Shown here in pieces: positions 18,296 through 25,969 of a stretch of 64,000 bases of DNA. Position 1 is the first letter of the stretch. Every line of letters begins with the position of its first letter. Source of the DNA: an uncultured Flavobacteriaceae bacterium (lineage in GTDB: Bacteria; Bacteroidota; Bacteroidia; Flavobacteriales; Flavobacteriaceae); NCBI GenBank assembly GCA_937136455.1, contig CAKZOO010000107.1, positions 1 through 64,000 of the forward strand, in the 5' to 3' direction. The notes under the pieces were generated by a model. It had not been told where the DNA came from. It searched no databases and saw only the letters and a list, made by a program, of their open reading frames with translations. The position numbers and the translations under genes are program-made.

Positions 18296-18979
18296 ATGAA
18301 TCTACAAGAAGCCAGTAATAGTGCCTCGGAGGTACTTCAAGAAGAGCGAACCCTCTCTGTGATGGATCTAATTTTAAGTGGTGGTACAGGATCTATACTT
18401 ATCATATCTGTCCTCTTTGTGCTCTTAGGAGTTGCATTGTATATCTATTTTGAGCGTTTGTTTGCAATTAAGGCGGCTTCTAAAATAGATGCCAACTTTA
18501 TGAATCAGATCAGGGATCACATCTCCAATCACAAGATCGATGCTGCGATGAATTTGTGTAAGATGACCGATTCTCCTGTAGCTCGTTTAACCGAGAAGGG
18601 GATTGCTCGTATTGGAAAGCCACTTGACGATATCAATACGGCTATTGAAAACGCAGGGACGCTCGAGGTTTACAAACTGGAGAAAAACGTTTCAGTATTG
18701 GCAACCGTAGCAGGAGCTGCTCCGATGATTGGGTTCCTTGGAACGGTGATTGGGATGATCTTAGCCTTTCACGAAATGGCCTCTAGTGGAGGTCAGGCTG
18801 AAATGGGGCTTTTGGCTTCTGGTATTTATACCGCAATGACAACCACTGTAGCAGGTCTTATTGTTGGGATTATCGCCTACATTGGCTACAACCATTTGGT
18901 GAACATCACTAATAAGGTGGTTCACAAGATGGAAGCAAATGCGGTTGACTTCTTGGATTTATTAAACGAACCAGTTTAA
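18296..18979 (+). CDS. MotA/TolQ/ExbB-family proton channel protein
   Basis: The 227-aa product has a first membrane helix (about residues 38-55) and two more in the C-terminal half within VAGAAPMIGFLGTVIGMI and TTVAGLIVGIIAYIGY, the arrangement of ExbB. It forms the proton channel of an inner-membrane energising complex with the downstream ExbD-like and TonB-like proteins. The three genes are tightly packed (3-nt gap, then 1-nt overlap), which supports a working set that powers outer-membrane receptors. TolQ as an alternative is less likely because a TonB-like protein follows. Confidence 0.92.
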   Translation: MNLQEASNSASEVLQEERTLSVMDLILSGGTGSILIISVLFVLLGVALYIYFERLFAIKAASKIDANFMNQIRDHISNHKIDAAMNLCKMTDSPVARLTEKGIARIGKPLDDINTAIENAGTLEVYKLEKNVSVLATVAGAAPMIGFLGTVIGMILAFHEMASSGGQAEMGLLASGIYTAMTTTVAGLIVGIIAYIGYNHLVNITNKVVHKMEANAVDFLDLLNEPV

Positions 18980-18982
18980 TTC

Positions 18983-19369
18983 ATGAAATTAAAAGGCAGA
19001 AATAAGGTGTCACCAGAGTTTTCGATGTCTTCCATGACAGATATCGTTTTCTTGCTATTGGTGTTTTTTATGTTGACTTCCAATGCTCCAAATGCTTTGG
19101 ATTTACTATTGCCAAAGGCCAAAGGAAAATCGACTAATGTTCAAAATGTATCGGTGAGTATCGATAAGGATTTGAATTATTATTTGGATGAAAAACAACT
19201 GACGAAGATGGAGTTGGAAACGGCCCTTGTCAATGCGCTTAAAGACCGAGAAGAACCGACTATTATTCTTAGAACTGAGGAATCAGTAGCAGTTAAGGAA
19301 GCAGTGTATGTAATGGATTTAGCACAGCAACATCGCTATAAGGTGATTTTAGCGGTGCGCCCTAATTAA
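18983..19369 (+). CDS. ExbD/TolR-family protein
   Basis: The 128-aa product has the N-terminal motif SMTDIVFLLLVFFMLTS, a single membrane helix whose Asp is the proton-binding residue in ExbD/TolR. The remaining ~95 residues form the small periplasmic domain. It partners with the ExbB-like protein encoded 3 nt upstream. The stop overlaps the start of the TonB-like gene by one base. Confidence 0.92.
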   Translation: MKLKGRNKVSPEFSMSSMTDIVFLLLVFFMLTSNAPNALDLLLPKAKGKSTNVQNVSVSIDKDLNYYLDEKQLTKMELETALVNALKDREEPTIILRTEESVAVKEAVYVMDLAQQHRYKVILAVRPN

Positions 19370-20262
19370 TGGCACTATTAGAAACTAAATTTGAACGTCA
19401 ATCGTTTGGCCTAACGACGGTACTCCTGTTAGGCCTAGTACTTCTTTTGTTTTTTGTAGGATTGAAGTATTTGGATCCACCAGATGAAAATGGTATACTC
19501 ATCTCTTTTGGGAATTCTAATGCTGCTGCTTCAATAACTACTTCAACGACACAGCAACAACCAGAGCCAACTCCTAGCCCAAAACAGCCAGAACAAGAAG
19601 TGACTCCACCACCAACTCCTGTTGAAGAAACTTCAAAGGAGGAGGTCGAAGAAGTATTGACAGAAGATAGTTCAGAGGTAGTGATTCCTAAGGAAGAACC
19701 AAAAGTAGAGGAGGTTGCACAAACTCCTAAAGAGACTCCAAAAGAAACTCCAAAAGAGGAAGTAAAGGAGCCCGTAAAAGAACTAACACCCAAAGAAGAG
19801 GTAAAAGTAGAGCCGACTCCTGAACCTCCTAAGCCGGATCAAAAAACAACGGATGCACTATCTTCGATCTTAGGTGCAGCAGAGGCAGAATCGAGTCAAG
19901 GAGATCAAATCGGAAACACCCAACAAGGAGACCCTAGTGGAGATCCATATGCGGCTAGTTTTTACGGTTCACCTGATGCGTCAGGTACCGAAGGATATGG
20001 TCTTTCTGGTAGAAACCTCAGTGGTTTTCAGGTGTATAAACAAACCTGTGATGAAGAAGGAACAGTGGTGGTTCGAATTTTAGTCGATAAAAACGGAAGA
20101 GTGATCGAGGCAGATCCTGGTATTCGAGGAACTACCAATAATGCTTCTTGTTTATTAGAGCCAGCAAAACGCACCGCCTTGTCGTATCGCTTTGATCCGG
20201 ATTCCAATGCTCCAGATCGTCAAATTGGTTTTGTGGTGATTCACTTTAAATTAGGTCAGTAG
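19369..20262 (+). CDS. TonB-family energy transducer
   Basis: The 297-aa product has a short cytoplasmic part, one N-terminal membrane helix (about residues 17-34), and a long Pro/Glu/Lys-rich spacer with repeated KETPKE units near residues 120-160 that can span the periplasm. The C-terminal domain includes GTVVVRILVDKNGRV and FVVIHFKLGQ, typical of TonB C-terminal folds. It would carry energy from the ExbB/D-like pair to outer-membrane receptors. The spacer repeats are prone to length change. It overlaps folC by one base. Confidence 0.9.
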   Translation: MALLETKFERQSFGLTTVLLLGLVLLLFFVGLKYLDPPDENGILISFGNSNAAASITTSTTQQQPEPTPSPKQPEQEVTPPPTPVEETSKEEVEEVLTEDSSEVVIPKEEPKVEEVAQTPKETPKETPKEEVKEPVKELTPKEEVKVEPTPEPPKPDQKTTDALSSILGAAEAESSQGDQIGNTQQGDPSGDPYAASFYGSPDASGTEGYGLSGRNLSGFQVYKQTCDEEGTVVVRILVDKNGRVIEADPGIRGTTNNASCLLEPAKRTALSYRFDPDSNAPDRQIGFVVIHFKLGQ

Positions 20263-21464
20263 TGAACTATCAGCAGACCCTTGAATGGATGTACGCCCAG
20301 CTTCCCAATTACCAACTCAAAGGGAAGGAGGCCTATTCCAATAAATTGGAGCCCATTGTTAATTTTTGCACCTATTTAAACAACCCTCATAAGCAATTTA
20401 AATCTATTCACGTAGCTGGAACCAATGGGAAGGGTTCATCGTCACATATGCTGGCTTCCATTCTTCAAGAGGCAGGTTATAAGGTTGGTTTGTATACTTC
20501 ACCTCATTTAAAAGATTTTAGAGAGCGGATTAAGATCAATGGGCAGATGATTCAAAAGGAGGAAGTAGTACGTTTCATTGAAACGCATCAATCCTATATT
20601 GAACACAACAGTCTTTCTTTTTTTGAATTGACGGTTGCAATGGCTTTTGAAGCTTTTGCAAAAAATAAAGTCGATATTGCTCTTGTAGAGGTGGGATTAG
20701 GTGGTCGTTTGGATTCTACCAATATTATAAAGCCAGAGGTGTCGCTAATTACCAATATTGGTTTTGATCATATGCAGTTTTTAGGAGATACACTACCCAA
20801 GATTGCCAATGAAAAAGCTGGAATCATCAAGCCAAATACTCCAGTGGTGATCAGTGAGTATCAAGAAGCAACCTGGGAGGTTTTTAAGGCAAAGGCAGAT
20901 GAGGTGAAAGCACCCATCTATTTAGCGGCTCCATCAAGCTTTAAAAGCGATTTAAAAGGCAATTATCAACCTAAGAACATCAATGGAGTGGTGGAGGTTA
21001 TCAAACGCTTAGAGGGCTTTAAAATAAGTAAAGAGAATTTAGTGAATGGATTGCTTTCTGTGGTGAAAAACACCAATCTGTTAGGGAGATGGCAAATCAT
21101 GCAACAAAACCCCAAGATCATACTCGATACCGCCCATAACAAAGAAGGACTCAGCTATACCCTAAAACAATTAGAAGAAGAGCCCAAAGAACAACTTCAT
21201 CTAGTGATTGGAATGGTGAGTGATAAAGATATTGATGGAGTCATTCAATTACTTCCAAAGGATGCCATTTATTACATCTGTGCTCCAAAAATTGATAGAG
21301 CACTCAAGCAACACCTCCTTTTAGAAAAGTTAGAGGATGTTGGATTAAAGGCTACTGCCCACGAATCAGTACAATTAGCTTTAGAAGCTGCTAAATCCAA
21401 AGCAACTGTGCAGGATGTGATTTATGTAGGGGGTAGTACGTTTGTGGTGGCTGAGGTGGTGTGA
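20262..21464 (+). CDS. folC: Folylpolyglutamate/dihydrofolate synthase
   Basis: The 400-aa Mur-ligase family enzyme adds glutamate to folates, often also joining dihydropteroate to glutamate. The ATP P-loop is HVAGTNGKGSSSHML near residue 46, followed by TSPHLKDFRERI and the DSTNIIKPEVSLITNIGFDH stretch, both conserved in FolC. It probably starts with GTG at 20262, whose G is the last base of the preceding TAG, so it is coupled to the tonB-like gene. A lone functional link to the Exb-TonB set is not obvious. Confidence 0.94.
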   Translation: MNYQQTLEWMYAQLPNYQLKGKEAYSNKLEPIVNFCTYLNNPHKQFKSIHVAGTNGKGSSSHMLASILQEAGYKVGLYTSPHLKDFRERIKINGQMIQKEEVVRFIETHQSYIEHNSLSFFELTVAMAFEAFAKNKVDIALVEVGLGGRLDSTNIIKPEVSLITNIGFDHMQFLGDTLPKIANEKAGIIKPNTPVVISEYQEATWEVFKAKADEVKAPIYLAAPSSFKSDLKGNYQPKNINGVVEVIKRLEGFKISKENLVNGLLSVVKNTNLLGRWQIMQQNPKIILDTAHNKEGLSYTLKQLEEEPKEQLHLVIGMVSDKDIDGVIQLLPKDAIYYICAPKIDRALKQHLLLEKLEDVGLKATAHESVQLALEAAKSKATVQDVIYVGGSTFVVAEVV

Positions 21465-21473
21465 AATTATTAG

Positions 21474-21507
21474 ATTATCCGACAGTAAACGTTTAATAAC
21501 CGGCTAT
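21474..21507 (+). repeat. 34-bp dispersed repeat, copy A
   Basis: ATTATCCGACAGTAAA (21474-21489) then CGTTTAATAACCGGCTA. It begins 9 nt after the folC stop and lies just upstream of the lipoprotein gene at 21551. Related copies are at 23791-23826 (inverted) and 25970-26003. The outer CCG and CGG and the inner GTAAA/TTAA give a weak dyad, so it may fold as a hairpin. Confidence 0.8.
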
Positions 21508-21550
21508 TCATTTTTTTATGAATAGGTTTGAGTAAATAAACAGCTGCGTC

Positions 21551-22282
21551 ATGAAAAATCTTAAAATTCTAACTGCCTTTTCTGCTCTATTACTTGTTTT
21601 TAATGCCTCTTGCGACAAAGAATCAAGGATTCAAAATCAAAACTCGGACATCAATAGTTTGTTGCTTAGTGTCAATTCAAAAGAAGTAGCTGAAAAGCAT
21701 AATGAATTTCTCATTCAAATTAACAATGAGAGAAAAAATCATAAAGATTTAATAACAACCCTGAAGGCTTTAGATTTTGGTATTCCTCAAGAACAAGTGA
21801 TCGCATCTTATGAATGGGCTTTTGAAAAATCAATTCAATCTAAGAATGATAGTATTGAAGTGGATTATCATCAATTGATTTTAAATTTTTTGAATACTGA
21901 TCAAGCAAAAAATCTGTATCTTGAAATTGATAGTGTTATTTCTCATACTTACAACAAGCCCAATCAATTAAAGATCGAGGTAGATCGTTTGATGAATTCA
22001 AAAAAACAGATCATCGATCCAACTAATTTGAAGGTAATCGAACTATTCGCTGAAACATCTAAGGCCTCGTCTGATTATTGGTTTGGTGTTTCAAATGGAA
22101 AAAAACACAAAGATATGAATACAAAAGCAACAGCTTCTTGGGTTAAAGCCGATGGAAGAGGAGCGGCAGGTTCAAGTATAACATGGGCTGTAGGAGCTGC
22201 ATTGGCAACTGGACCAGTAGCTCCAGTCTCTTATTTCGTTTGTGTAGCCTTAGGAGCAGCATTAGCATCAATAATGTCTTAA
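21551..22282 (+). CDS. Lipoprotein with glycine/alanine-rich hydrophobic C-terminal tail
   Basis: The 243-aa product has a lipoprotein leader ending VFNASC (Cys22), then a polar, helical region of about 160 residues with many Lys, Asn and Glu. The last ~40 residues are strikingly different: GRGAAGSSITWAVGAALATG and a further Gly/Ala/Val-rich stretch ending in a free C-terminus. That tail looks like a membrane-inserting or glycine-zipper hairpin. No known family is recognised. The next gene, 9 nt downstream, encodes a small two-helix membrane protein, an arrangement reminiscent of effector plus immunity protein, but that is only inference. Repeat copy A lies just upstream. Confidence 0.7.
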   Translation: MKNLKILTAFSALLLVFNASCDKESRIQNQNSDINSLLLSVNSKEVAEKHNEFLIQINNERKNHKDLITTLKALDFGIPQEQVIASYEWAFEKSIQSKNDSIEVDYHQLILNFLNTDQAKNLYLEIDSVISHTYNKPNQLKIEVDRLMNSKKQIIDPTNLKVIELFAETSKASSDYWFGVSNGKKHKDMNTKATASWVKADGRGAAGSSITWAVGAALATGPVAPVSYFVCVALGAALASIMS

Positions 22283-22291
22283 TTTTTATAT

Positions 22292-22543
22292 ATGGATTCA
22301 CCACGAGTTAAATATTTAGCGAGCATGTTTGCGCTTTTCTGTACAACTTGTTTTTTTATGATTCTAATGAGTTTGTTTTTGTATTATTCAGAAAATGAAT
22401 CGATGACTTATGAAGCATTTTTAAAATTACTTAGGAATGAAATTGTAATTTCAATTGGAATTTTTTCTGTTGTTTGGTTGATGCTTCGCAAACAAATTAA
22501 GGAGACCTTTTATGGTAGTTATAAAAACAATAGTACTACTTAA
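22292..22543 (+). CDS. Small two-helix membrane protein
   Basis: The 83-aa product contains two hydrophobic helices (about residues 8-30 and 50-66) and a basic C-terminus. No family is recognised. It begins 9 nt after the lipoprotein gene and is surely co-transcribed with it. The same order, Gly-rich tail followed by a small two-helix protein, recurs at 26658-27028, which suggests that the small protein is a partner of the lipoprotein, for example an immunity or anchoring protein. Confidence 0.6.
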   Translation: MDSPRVKYLASMFALFCTTCFFMILMSLFLYYSENESMTYEAFLKLLRNEIVISIGIFSVVWLMLRKQIKETFYGSYKNNSTT

Positions 22544-22577
22544 ACGATTCGTAGCTAAGAGCGTCAAACCTTTTTTG

Positions 22578-22970
22578 TTAAGATTTCAATTTTATTTTAA
22601 TACCTAAAATTACAGACAGTGTATTGAGGAGAAAGAATGCACTTATTTGAAATGCATTCACAGATGCGGGATCCCATTGGTCTTGTATGAGTTTAGCAAG
22701 ACCAAATCCAGTGATAAGAATAACTAGAATAGTGAATAGTAGTATAGCTAAAGGTTTTAGTAACCAAAAAGAATGCTCTAAATGATAGTTGTGATATCTG
22801 TAAGTTTCAATGGATGCTAGTAATAATCCAATCGTAATTGAAAGTGATGTATAAGGCATAAATAATTCAGTTTGATAATTTAGTTGGATAAATCGAATAA
22901 AGGTAACCGCAAATAAAATAGTCAATAGGTAAATAAAGTATTTTGACTTAGTAAGGCTTAGTTTTATCAT
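22578..22970 (-). CDS. Hypothetical four-helix membrane protein
   Basis: The 130-aa product has about four hydrophobic helices (around residues 11-28, 40-52, 70-91 and 106-125) with short loops and a basic tail. No family is recognised. It is read on the minus strand, convergent with the two-helix protein, and its ATG lies some 16 nt beyond the end of a degenerate DUF3108-like fragment. It may once have been the downstream gene of that locus. Confidence 0.5.
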   Translation of the reverse strand: MIKLSLTKSKYFIYLLTILFAVTFIRFIQLNYQTELFMPYTSLSITIGLLLASIETYRYHNYHLEHSFWLLKPLAILLFTILVILITGFGLAKLIQDQWDPASVNAFQISAFFLLNTLSVILGIKIKLKS

Positions 22971-22985
22971 AATATTCTATTTAGT

Positions 22986-23076
22986 TTCTTCTGACCAAGT
23001 TCCACAACAATACTTCCAATTACAAAAGGTGCTTTTACCTTAAAATAGAAGATGCTATTAGCATCAAATACAATTG
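22986..23076 (-). pseudogene. Fragment of a duplicated DUF3108-like gene with an internal deletion
   Basis: Read on the minus strand, the fragment encodes IVFDANSIFYFKVK joined directly to APFVIGSIVVEL. The intact gene at 23827-24633 has IVFDADGIFYFKVK and, about 50 codons later, KVKAPLVIGSIVVDL. The fragment is thus the 3' end of a paralogous copy with an in-frame internal deletion between two KVK-coding stretches (TTTTACCTTAA-like direct repeats). There is no start codon. It lies immediately after the mazF stop. Confidence 0.75.
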
Positions 23077-23089
23077 ATTTAGCTATGAT

Positions 23090-23413
23090 TTAATCAACGA
23101 ATGTTTCTCTGATGATATTTTTACATTCTATGATTAGTTTTTGATCTAATTGATCCATGACTTTAAGGACTCTCTTTTTGTCAATAGTTCTAATCTGATC
23201 AATAGATATCGCACCTTTTTTATTTTGAAAATTTATTGGAATTCTCGTTGGATAGGTTTTTGTTGTAGATGTTAGAGGAGCAATAATGATGGTATTCAAA
23301 TGAAAATTCATTTCATTTGGTGAAATTACGACACAAGGTCTAGTTTTTTTAATTTCACTTCCTTGTGTAGGATCAAGGTTTACAAGTAAAATGTCATATT
23401 GATTAATCACCAT
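23090..23413 (-). CDS. mazF: MazF/PemK-family endoribonuclease toxin
   Basis: The 107-aa product shows the family signatures YDILLVNLDPTQGSEIKKTR near the N-terminus, PCVVISPNEMN, and the mid-protein IIIAPLTST with GAISIDQIRTIDKKR. MazF toxins cut mRNA at short sequence motifs. It overlaps the antitoxin gene by 7 nt, so translation is coupled. A fragment of a DUF3108-like gene follows directly after its stop, hinting that the module entered next to, or duplicated, that gene. Confidence 0.93.
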   Translation of the reverse strand: MVINQYDILLVNLDPTQGSEIKKTRPCVVISPNEMNFHLNTIIIAPLTSTTKTYPTRIPINFQNKKGAISIDQIRTIDKKRVLKVMDQLDQKLIIECKNIIRETFVD

Positions 23414-23649
23414 TTTTCTATTGTTTCATCATCAAAAATGTCAGGAACTAATAGTTGATCATCGTTTAATTTAGCCATTTGTTTAAATTGATCTTCCCAT
23501 CCATCTCTCACTTTTGAAATTGGTTTTATGATTAATTGATCGTCTTTAACAATAAGTTCCACTCGGTCTTTTATCCCTAGTTGATTTAAAATTGATTTAC
23601 TTAAACGAATTCCTTTTGAATTCCCTATTTTGATTATTGAAAGCTCCAT
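23407..23649 (-). CDS. mazE: MazE-type AbrB/SpoVT antitoxin
   Basis: The 80-aa product starts ELSIIKIGNSKGIRLSKSIL, the swapped-hairpin AbrB-like DNA-binding fold of MazE antitoxins. The acidic C-terminus (residues ~55-80, many Asp/Glu) would wrap the toxin. It is encoded upstream of the toxin as usual and would repress its own promoter. A perfect palindrome upstream (23661-23672) is a candidate operator. Confidence 0.92.
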   Translation of the reverse strand: MELSIIKIGNSKGIRLSKSILNQLGIKDRVELIVKDDQLIIKPISKVRDGWEDQFKQMAKLNDDQLLVPDIFDDETIEKW

Positions 23650-23660
23650 AGTATTATATA

Positions 23661-23672
23661 TTGTAATTACAA
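23661..23672. promoter_or_regulatory. Candidate mazEF operator palindrome
   Basis: TTGTAATTACAA is a perfect 12-bp palindrome, 12 nt before the mazE ATG. A TACTTTG sequence resembling a -7 box adjoins it on the minus strand. The site suits MazE/MazEF autoregulation. Confidence 0.5.
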
Positions 23673-23790
23673 AGTAATAACAAAACTATTATTTATGCAA
23701 ATAAACATAATTAGAAAGCAACCTAGTGAAACTAGTATTAAATTGAATTTCATCTAAATATTGATCATTACAAGAAACACAATAAAAATC

Positions 23791-23826
23791 GATTAGCCGG
23801 TTGTTAAACATTTACTGTCGGATAAT
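23791..23826 (-). repeat. 34-bp dispersed repeat, copy B (inverted)
   Basis: On the minus strand it reads ATTATCCGACAGTAAATG then TTTAACAACCGGCTAATC. It begins directly after the stop of the DUF3108-like gene and precedes mazEF in the same orientation. It differs from copy A at about three positions over the core. Confidence 0.82.
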
Positions 23827-24633
23827 TTACTTTGAACGGTAATATTCTTCTAAGTCCACTACAATACTTCCGATTACTAGTGGAGCTTTTACTTTAATGG
23901 GTAATAGTTCATCCTTTGAAATCCAAACCTTAAAATTCTTGTTTTCACCGAATACTCTAGATCCAAAATCAATATAGGGCTGAAACAAATAACAATCCTT
24001 TTCTCCAAAATCAGAGTTGATATGATCTTCGCCAAGGTATTTTACCTTAAAGTAGAAGATTCCATCGGCATCAAATACAATTGGAACTGTAATGACATCA
24101 TTAACTTTTAATAGTTTTGGGTTAATGGTTTCTTTTAAGTAGAAGTAATAGGACATTAAATCTTGTAACTCATCAACTATTGGAATAGTAGTTCTTTCCA
24201 AAGAAGTTAAATTAGTGACGATTGCTTTATTGGTTTTATAATCAAAACGAATCTCCTCGTCTTTTTCATAGTTTCCTTCTCGAACGGATCTTTTAAAATA
24301 ATGGGGTTTAAAATCATTAGTGTAGTAACTTTCATAACGATCATCTACTCTCATAAACAATCGTGCTACTCCTGTAGTAGCTCCTGAACCTACTACGTGA
24401 TTTACTTTTTTTCCTTCAAATACCTCTTCGCTTCTGCTAAGTTTTGCATATACGGCATTAAAAAAGCCGTAATGAATTCTAAAATAGTATTCTTCTGCTG
24501 GTAAAGGTTCGATATGTGGATGATTCTCTTGAGCCCTTAAAGTGGTATTAAGGCCTATAAATAGATAAAAAAGGAATGTTATTTTATTCAAGTTGAATGC
24601 TTTGTTCAAAGATAGGTTTAATTTCAAATTCAT
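23827..24633 (-). CDS. Exported DUF3108-like protein
   Basis: The 268-aa product has an N-terminal hydrophobic signal (about residues 14-33, ending LRAQ) and a beta-rich body with EEYYFRIHYGFFNAVYAKLS, YFKRSVREGNYE and the C-terminal PIKVKAPLVIGSIVVDLEEY. This fits the DUF3108 family, exported proteins of unknown function related to lipoprotein-localisation type folds. ATG 24633 is chosen because it gives a compact signal peptide. A degenerate duplicate of its 3' end lies beyond mazEF at 22986-23076, and a 34-bp repeat starts at its stop codon. Confidence 0.82.
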   Translation of the reverse strand: MNLKLNLSLNKAFNLNKITFLFYLFIGLNTTLRAQENHPHIEPLPAEEYYFRIHYGFFNAVYAKLSRSEEVFEGKKVNHVVGSGATTGVARLFMRVDDRYESYYTNDFKPHYFKRSVREGNYEKDEEIRFDYKTNKAIVTNLTSLERTTIPIVDELQDLMSYYFYLKETINPKLLKVNDVITVPIVFDADGIFYFKVKYLGEDHINSDFGEKDCYLFQPYIDFGSRVFGENKNFKVWISKDELLPIKVKAPLVIGSIVVDLEEYYRSK

Positions 24634-24649
24634 TAAATAAACATAATCA

Positions 24650-24673
24650 TATAAACAAATATGTTTATATTTG
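24650..24673 (+). promoter_or_regulatory. Palindrome overlapping a leaderless promoter
   Basis: TATAAACA-aata-TGTTTATA (24650-24669) is a perfect 8-bp inverted repeat that runs into a perfect -7 box TATATTTG (24666-24673), 4 nt before the ATG of the HTH antitoxin at 24678. Repressor binding would block polymerase. The divergent DUF3108-like gene could also be affected. Confidence 0.65.
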
Positions 24674-24677
24674 TAAT

Positions 24678-25100
24678 ATGAAATCAATTGAATTAATTAA
24701 GGGATTGCATCCAGGGGTTTTTTTGGAGCGTGAATTAAAAGCGAGGAACTTAGCTAAAGCTCCTTTTGCACTTTCAATTGGAGAATATCCACAAACACTA
24801 GGAGCTATTACAAAAGGTAAAAGAAACATGAATACCGCTCTTTCTTTGAAAATCGAAGAGGTTTTAGGTCTTGAAGAAGGTTTATTGATGTCCTTACAGG
24901 TATATTATGATATTAAAATTGAAAAGCAGAAACTGATGCGCATCCCTGATTTGAGCAAATTTAATAAAGCTATTTTTTGGGATACAAATATCGATAAGAT
25001 CGATTGGGTTCACCATAAGAAGTTTGTTATTGATCGTGTAATGGAGCGTGGAGGTTCTTATGAAAAGAGAGAAATCAAGAAATTCTATAACATAGAATGA
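24678..25100 (+). CDS. HigA-like HTH antitoxin with DUF6922-like C-terminus
   Basis: The 140-aa product begins LIKGLHPGVFLERELKARNL and continues SIGEYPQTLGAITKGKRNMN, a HigA-type helix-turn-helix. The C-terminal half, with IFWDTNIDKIDWVHHKKFVI and a conserved-looking RVMERG, resembles the DUF6922 domain found beside nucleotidyltransferase toxins in Bacteroidota. It overlaps the AbiEii-like gene by 4 nt (ATGA). It is therefore best read as the antitoxin and self-repressor of that pair. ATG 24678 sits 4 nt after a promoter box and is preferred to upstream starts. Confidence 0.85.
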   Translation: MKSIELIKGLHPGVFLERELKARNLAKAPFALSIGEYPQTLGAITKGKRNMNTALSLKIEEVLGLEEGLLMSLQVYYDIKIEKQKLMRIPDLSKFNKAIFWDTNIDKIDWVHHKKFVIDRVMERGGSYEKREIKKFYNIE

Positions 25101-25756
25101 ATGAGTTAAAATGGAATACGGTCAATAGTAACTTGAGAGATTATCTTGAAGTTTTGATGAAAAGTTCTGTTTTCTCAGATTTTAGATTGGTAGGAGGAAC
25201 AGCATTAAGCTTACAGCTGGGACATCGAATTTCAATTGATATAGATTTGTTTTCTGATATTCAATACGGAACTTTTGATTTTACGAGTATTGAAAACTTT
25301 TTAAACAAAAACTTCCCAATAGTTTTTGGATCGGGTTCTGATCTAATAAGTTTTGGTAAATCATACTTTATTGGAAAAACAAAGAGTGATCTTGTAAAGC
25401 TTGATGTTTATTCAACTGAACTCTTTAATCAGGATTTTAAAATTGTAGATGGTATTCGATTAGCGACTGTAGAAGAGATCGCAACTATGAAACTAGAAGT
25501 AATATCTAATGGGGGTAGAAAAAAGGACTTTTGGGATTTACATGAATTACTAGAGTATTATAGTTTGAATGAGCTTTTCGATTTTCATAAATCTAAATAT
25601 TCTTATGTTCATAATAGGGATGTTTTAGTGCAAAATTTAATAAATTTTCAAAGAGCTGACTTTGAACCAGACCCGAATTGTTTACTAGGGAAGTATTGGG
25701 AACTCATCAAATTAGATTTAACTGAATTGGTTCAAAAAACATTTATTGACAATTAA
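25097..25756 (+). CDS. AbiEii/AbiGii-family nucleotidyltransferase toxin
   Basis: The 219-aa product carries the nucleotidyltransferase signature LVGGTALSLQLGHR followed by ISIDIDLFSD, matching GGTAL..R.S.DIDLF of the family, and KLDVYSTE with a further acidic strand. The C-terminal WDLHELLEYY region is also typical. AbiEii-type proteins act as toxins in abortive-infection and toxin-antitoxin systems by adding nucleotides to targets such as tRNA. It is coupled to the HTH antitoxin by a 4-nt overlap. Whether this one protects against phage is unknown. Confidence 0.9.
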   Translation: MNELKWNTVNSNLRDYLEVLMKSSVFSDFRLVGGTALSLQLGHRISIDIDLFSDIQYGTFDFTSIENFLNKNFPIVFGSGSDLISFGKSYFIGKTKSDLVKLDVYSTELFNQDFKIVDGIRLATVEEIATMKLEVISNGGRKKDFWDLHELLEYYSLNELFDFHKSKYSYVHNRDVLVQNLINFQRADFEPDPNCLLGKYWELIKLDLTELVQKTFIDN

Positions 25757-25779
25757 TTAAAAAAATATAAAAAAAGCTT

Positions 25780-25808
25780 TTGGGAAATCAAAAACTGCTT
25801 TATATTTG
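25780..25808 (+). promoter_or_regulatory. tRNA-Val promoter
   Basis: TTG (25780-25782), 18 bp, then TATATTTG (25801-25808), a consensus Bacteroidota promoter, 26 nt before the tRNA 5' end. Confidence 0.75.
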
Positions 25809-25834
25809 CACTCGCTTCTGCAAAGGAGTAATTA

Positions 25835-25909
25835 GGGCTCTTAGCTCAGCTGGTTCAGAGCACCTGCCTTACAAGCAGGGGGTCACTGGTTCGAACCCAG
25901 TAGGGCCCA
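25835..25909 (+). tRNA. tRNA-Val (anticodon TAC)
   Basis: The acceptor stem pairs GGGCTCT with AGGGCCC (one G-T wobble), the D-arm is AGCTCAGCTGGTTCAGAGC, the anticodon stem CCTGC/GCAGG encloses loop CTTACAA with anticodon TAC at 25870-25872, and the T-arm contains GGTTCGAACCC. The discriminator is A and CCA is not encoded. It has its own promoter and terminator and stands alone between two toxin-antitoxin modules. Confidence 0.96.
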
Positions 25910-25916
25910 CAGTAAC

Positions 25917-25946
25917 AAAAGGGATTACAGAAATGTAGTCCCTTTT
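25917..25946 (+). terminator. tRNA-Val terminator
   Basis: AAAAGGGATTACA and TGTAGTCCCTTTT pair around a GAAA loop (one T-G wobble), followed by more T residues. Confidence 0.85.
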
Positions 25947-25969
25947 TTGTTTTTCTACCTTTTTTAGAA

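Noticed and set aside
25835..25909. tRNA-Val as an integration site with a duplicated 3' end
   Set aside because: No second copy of the tRNA 3' end and no integrase gene are visible in the window.
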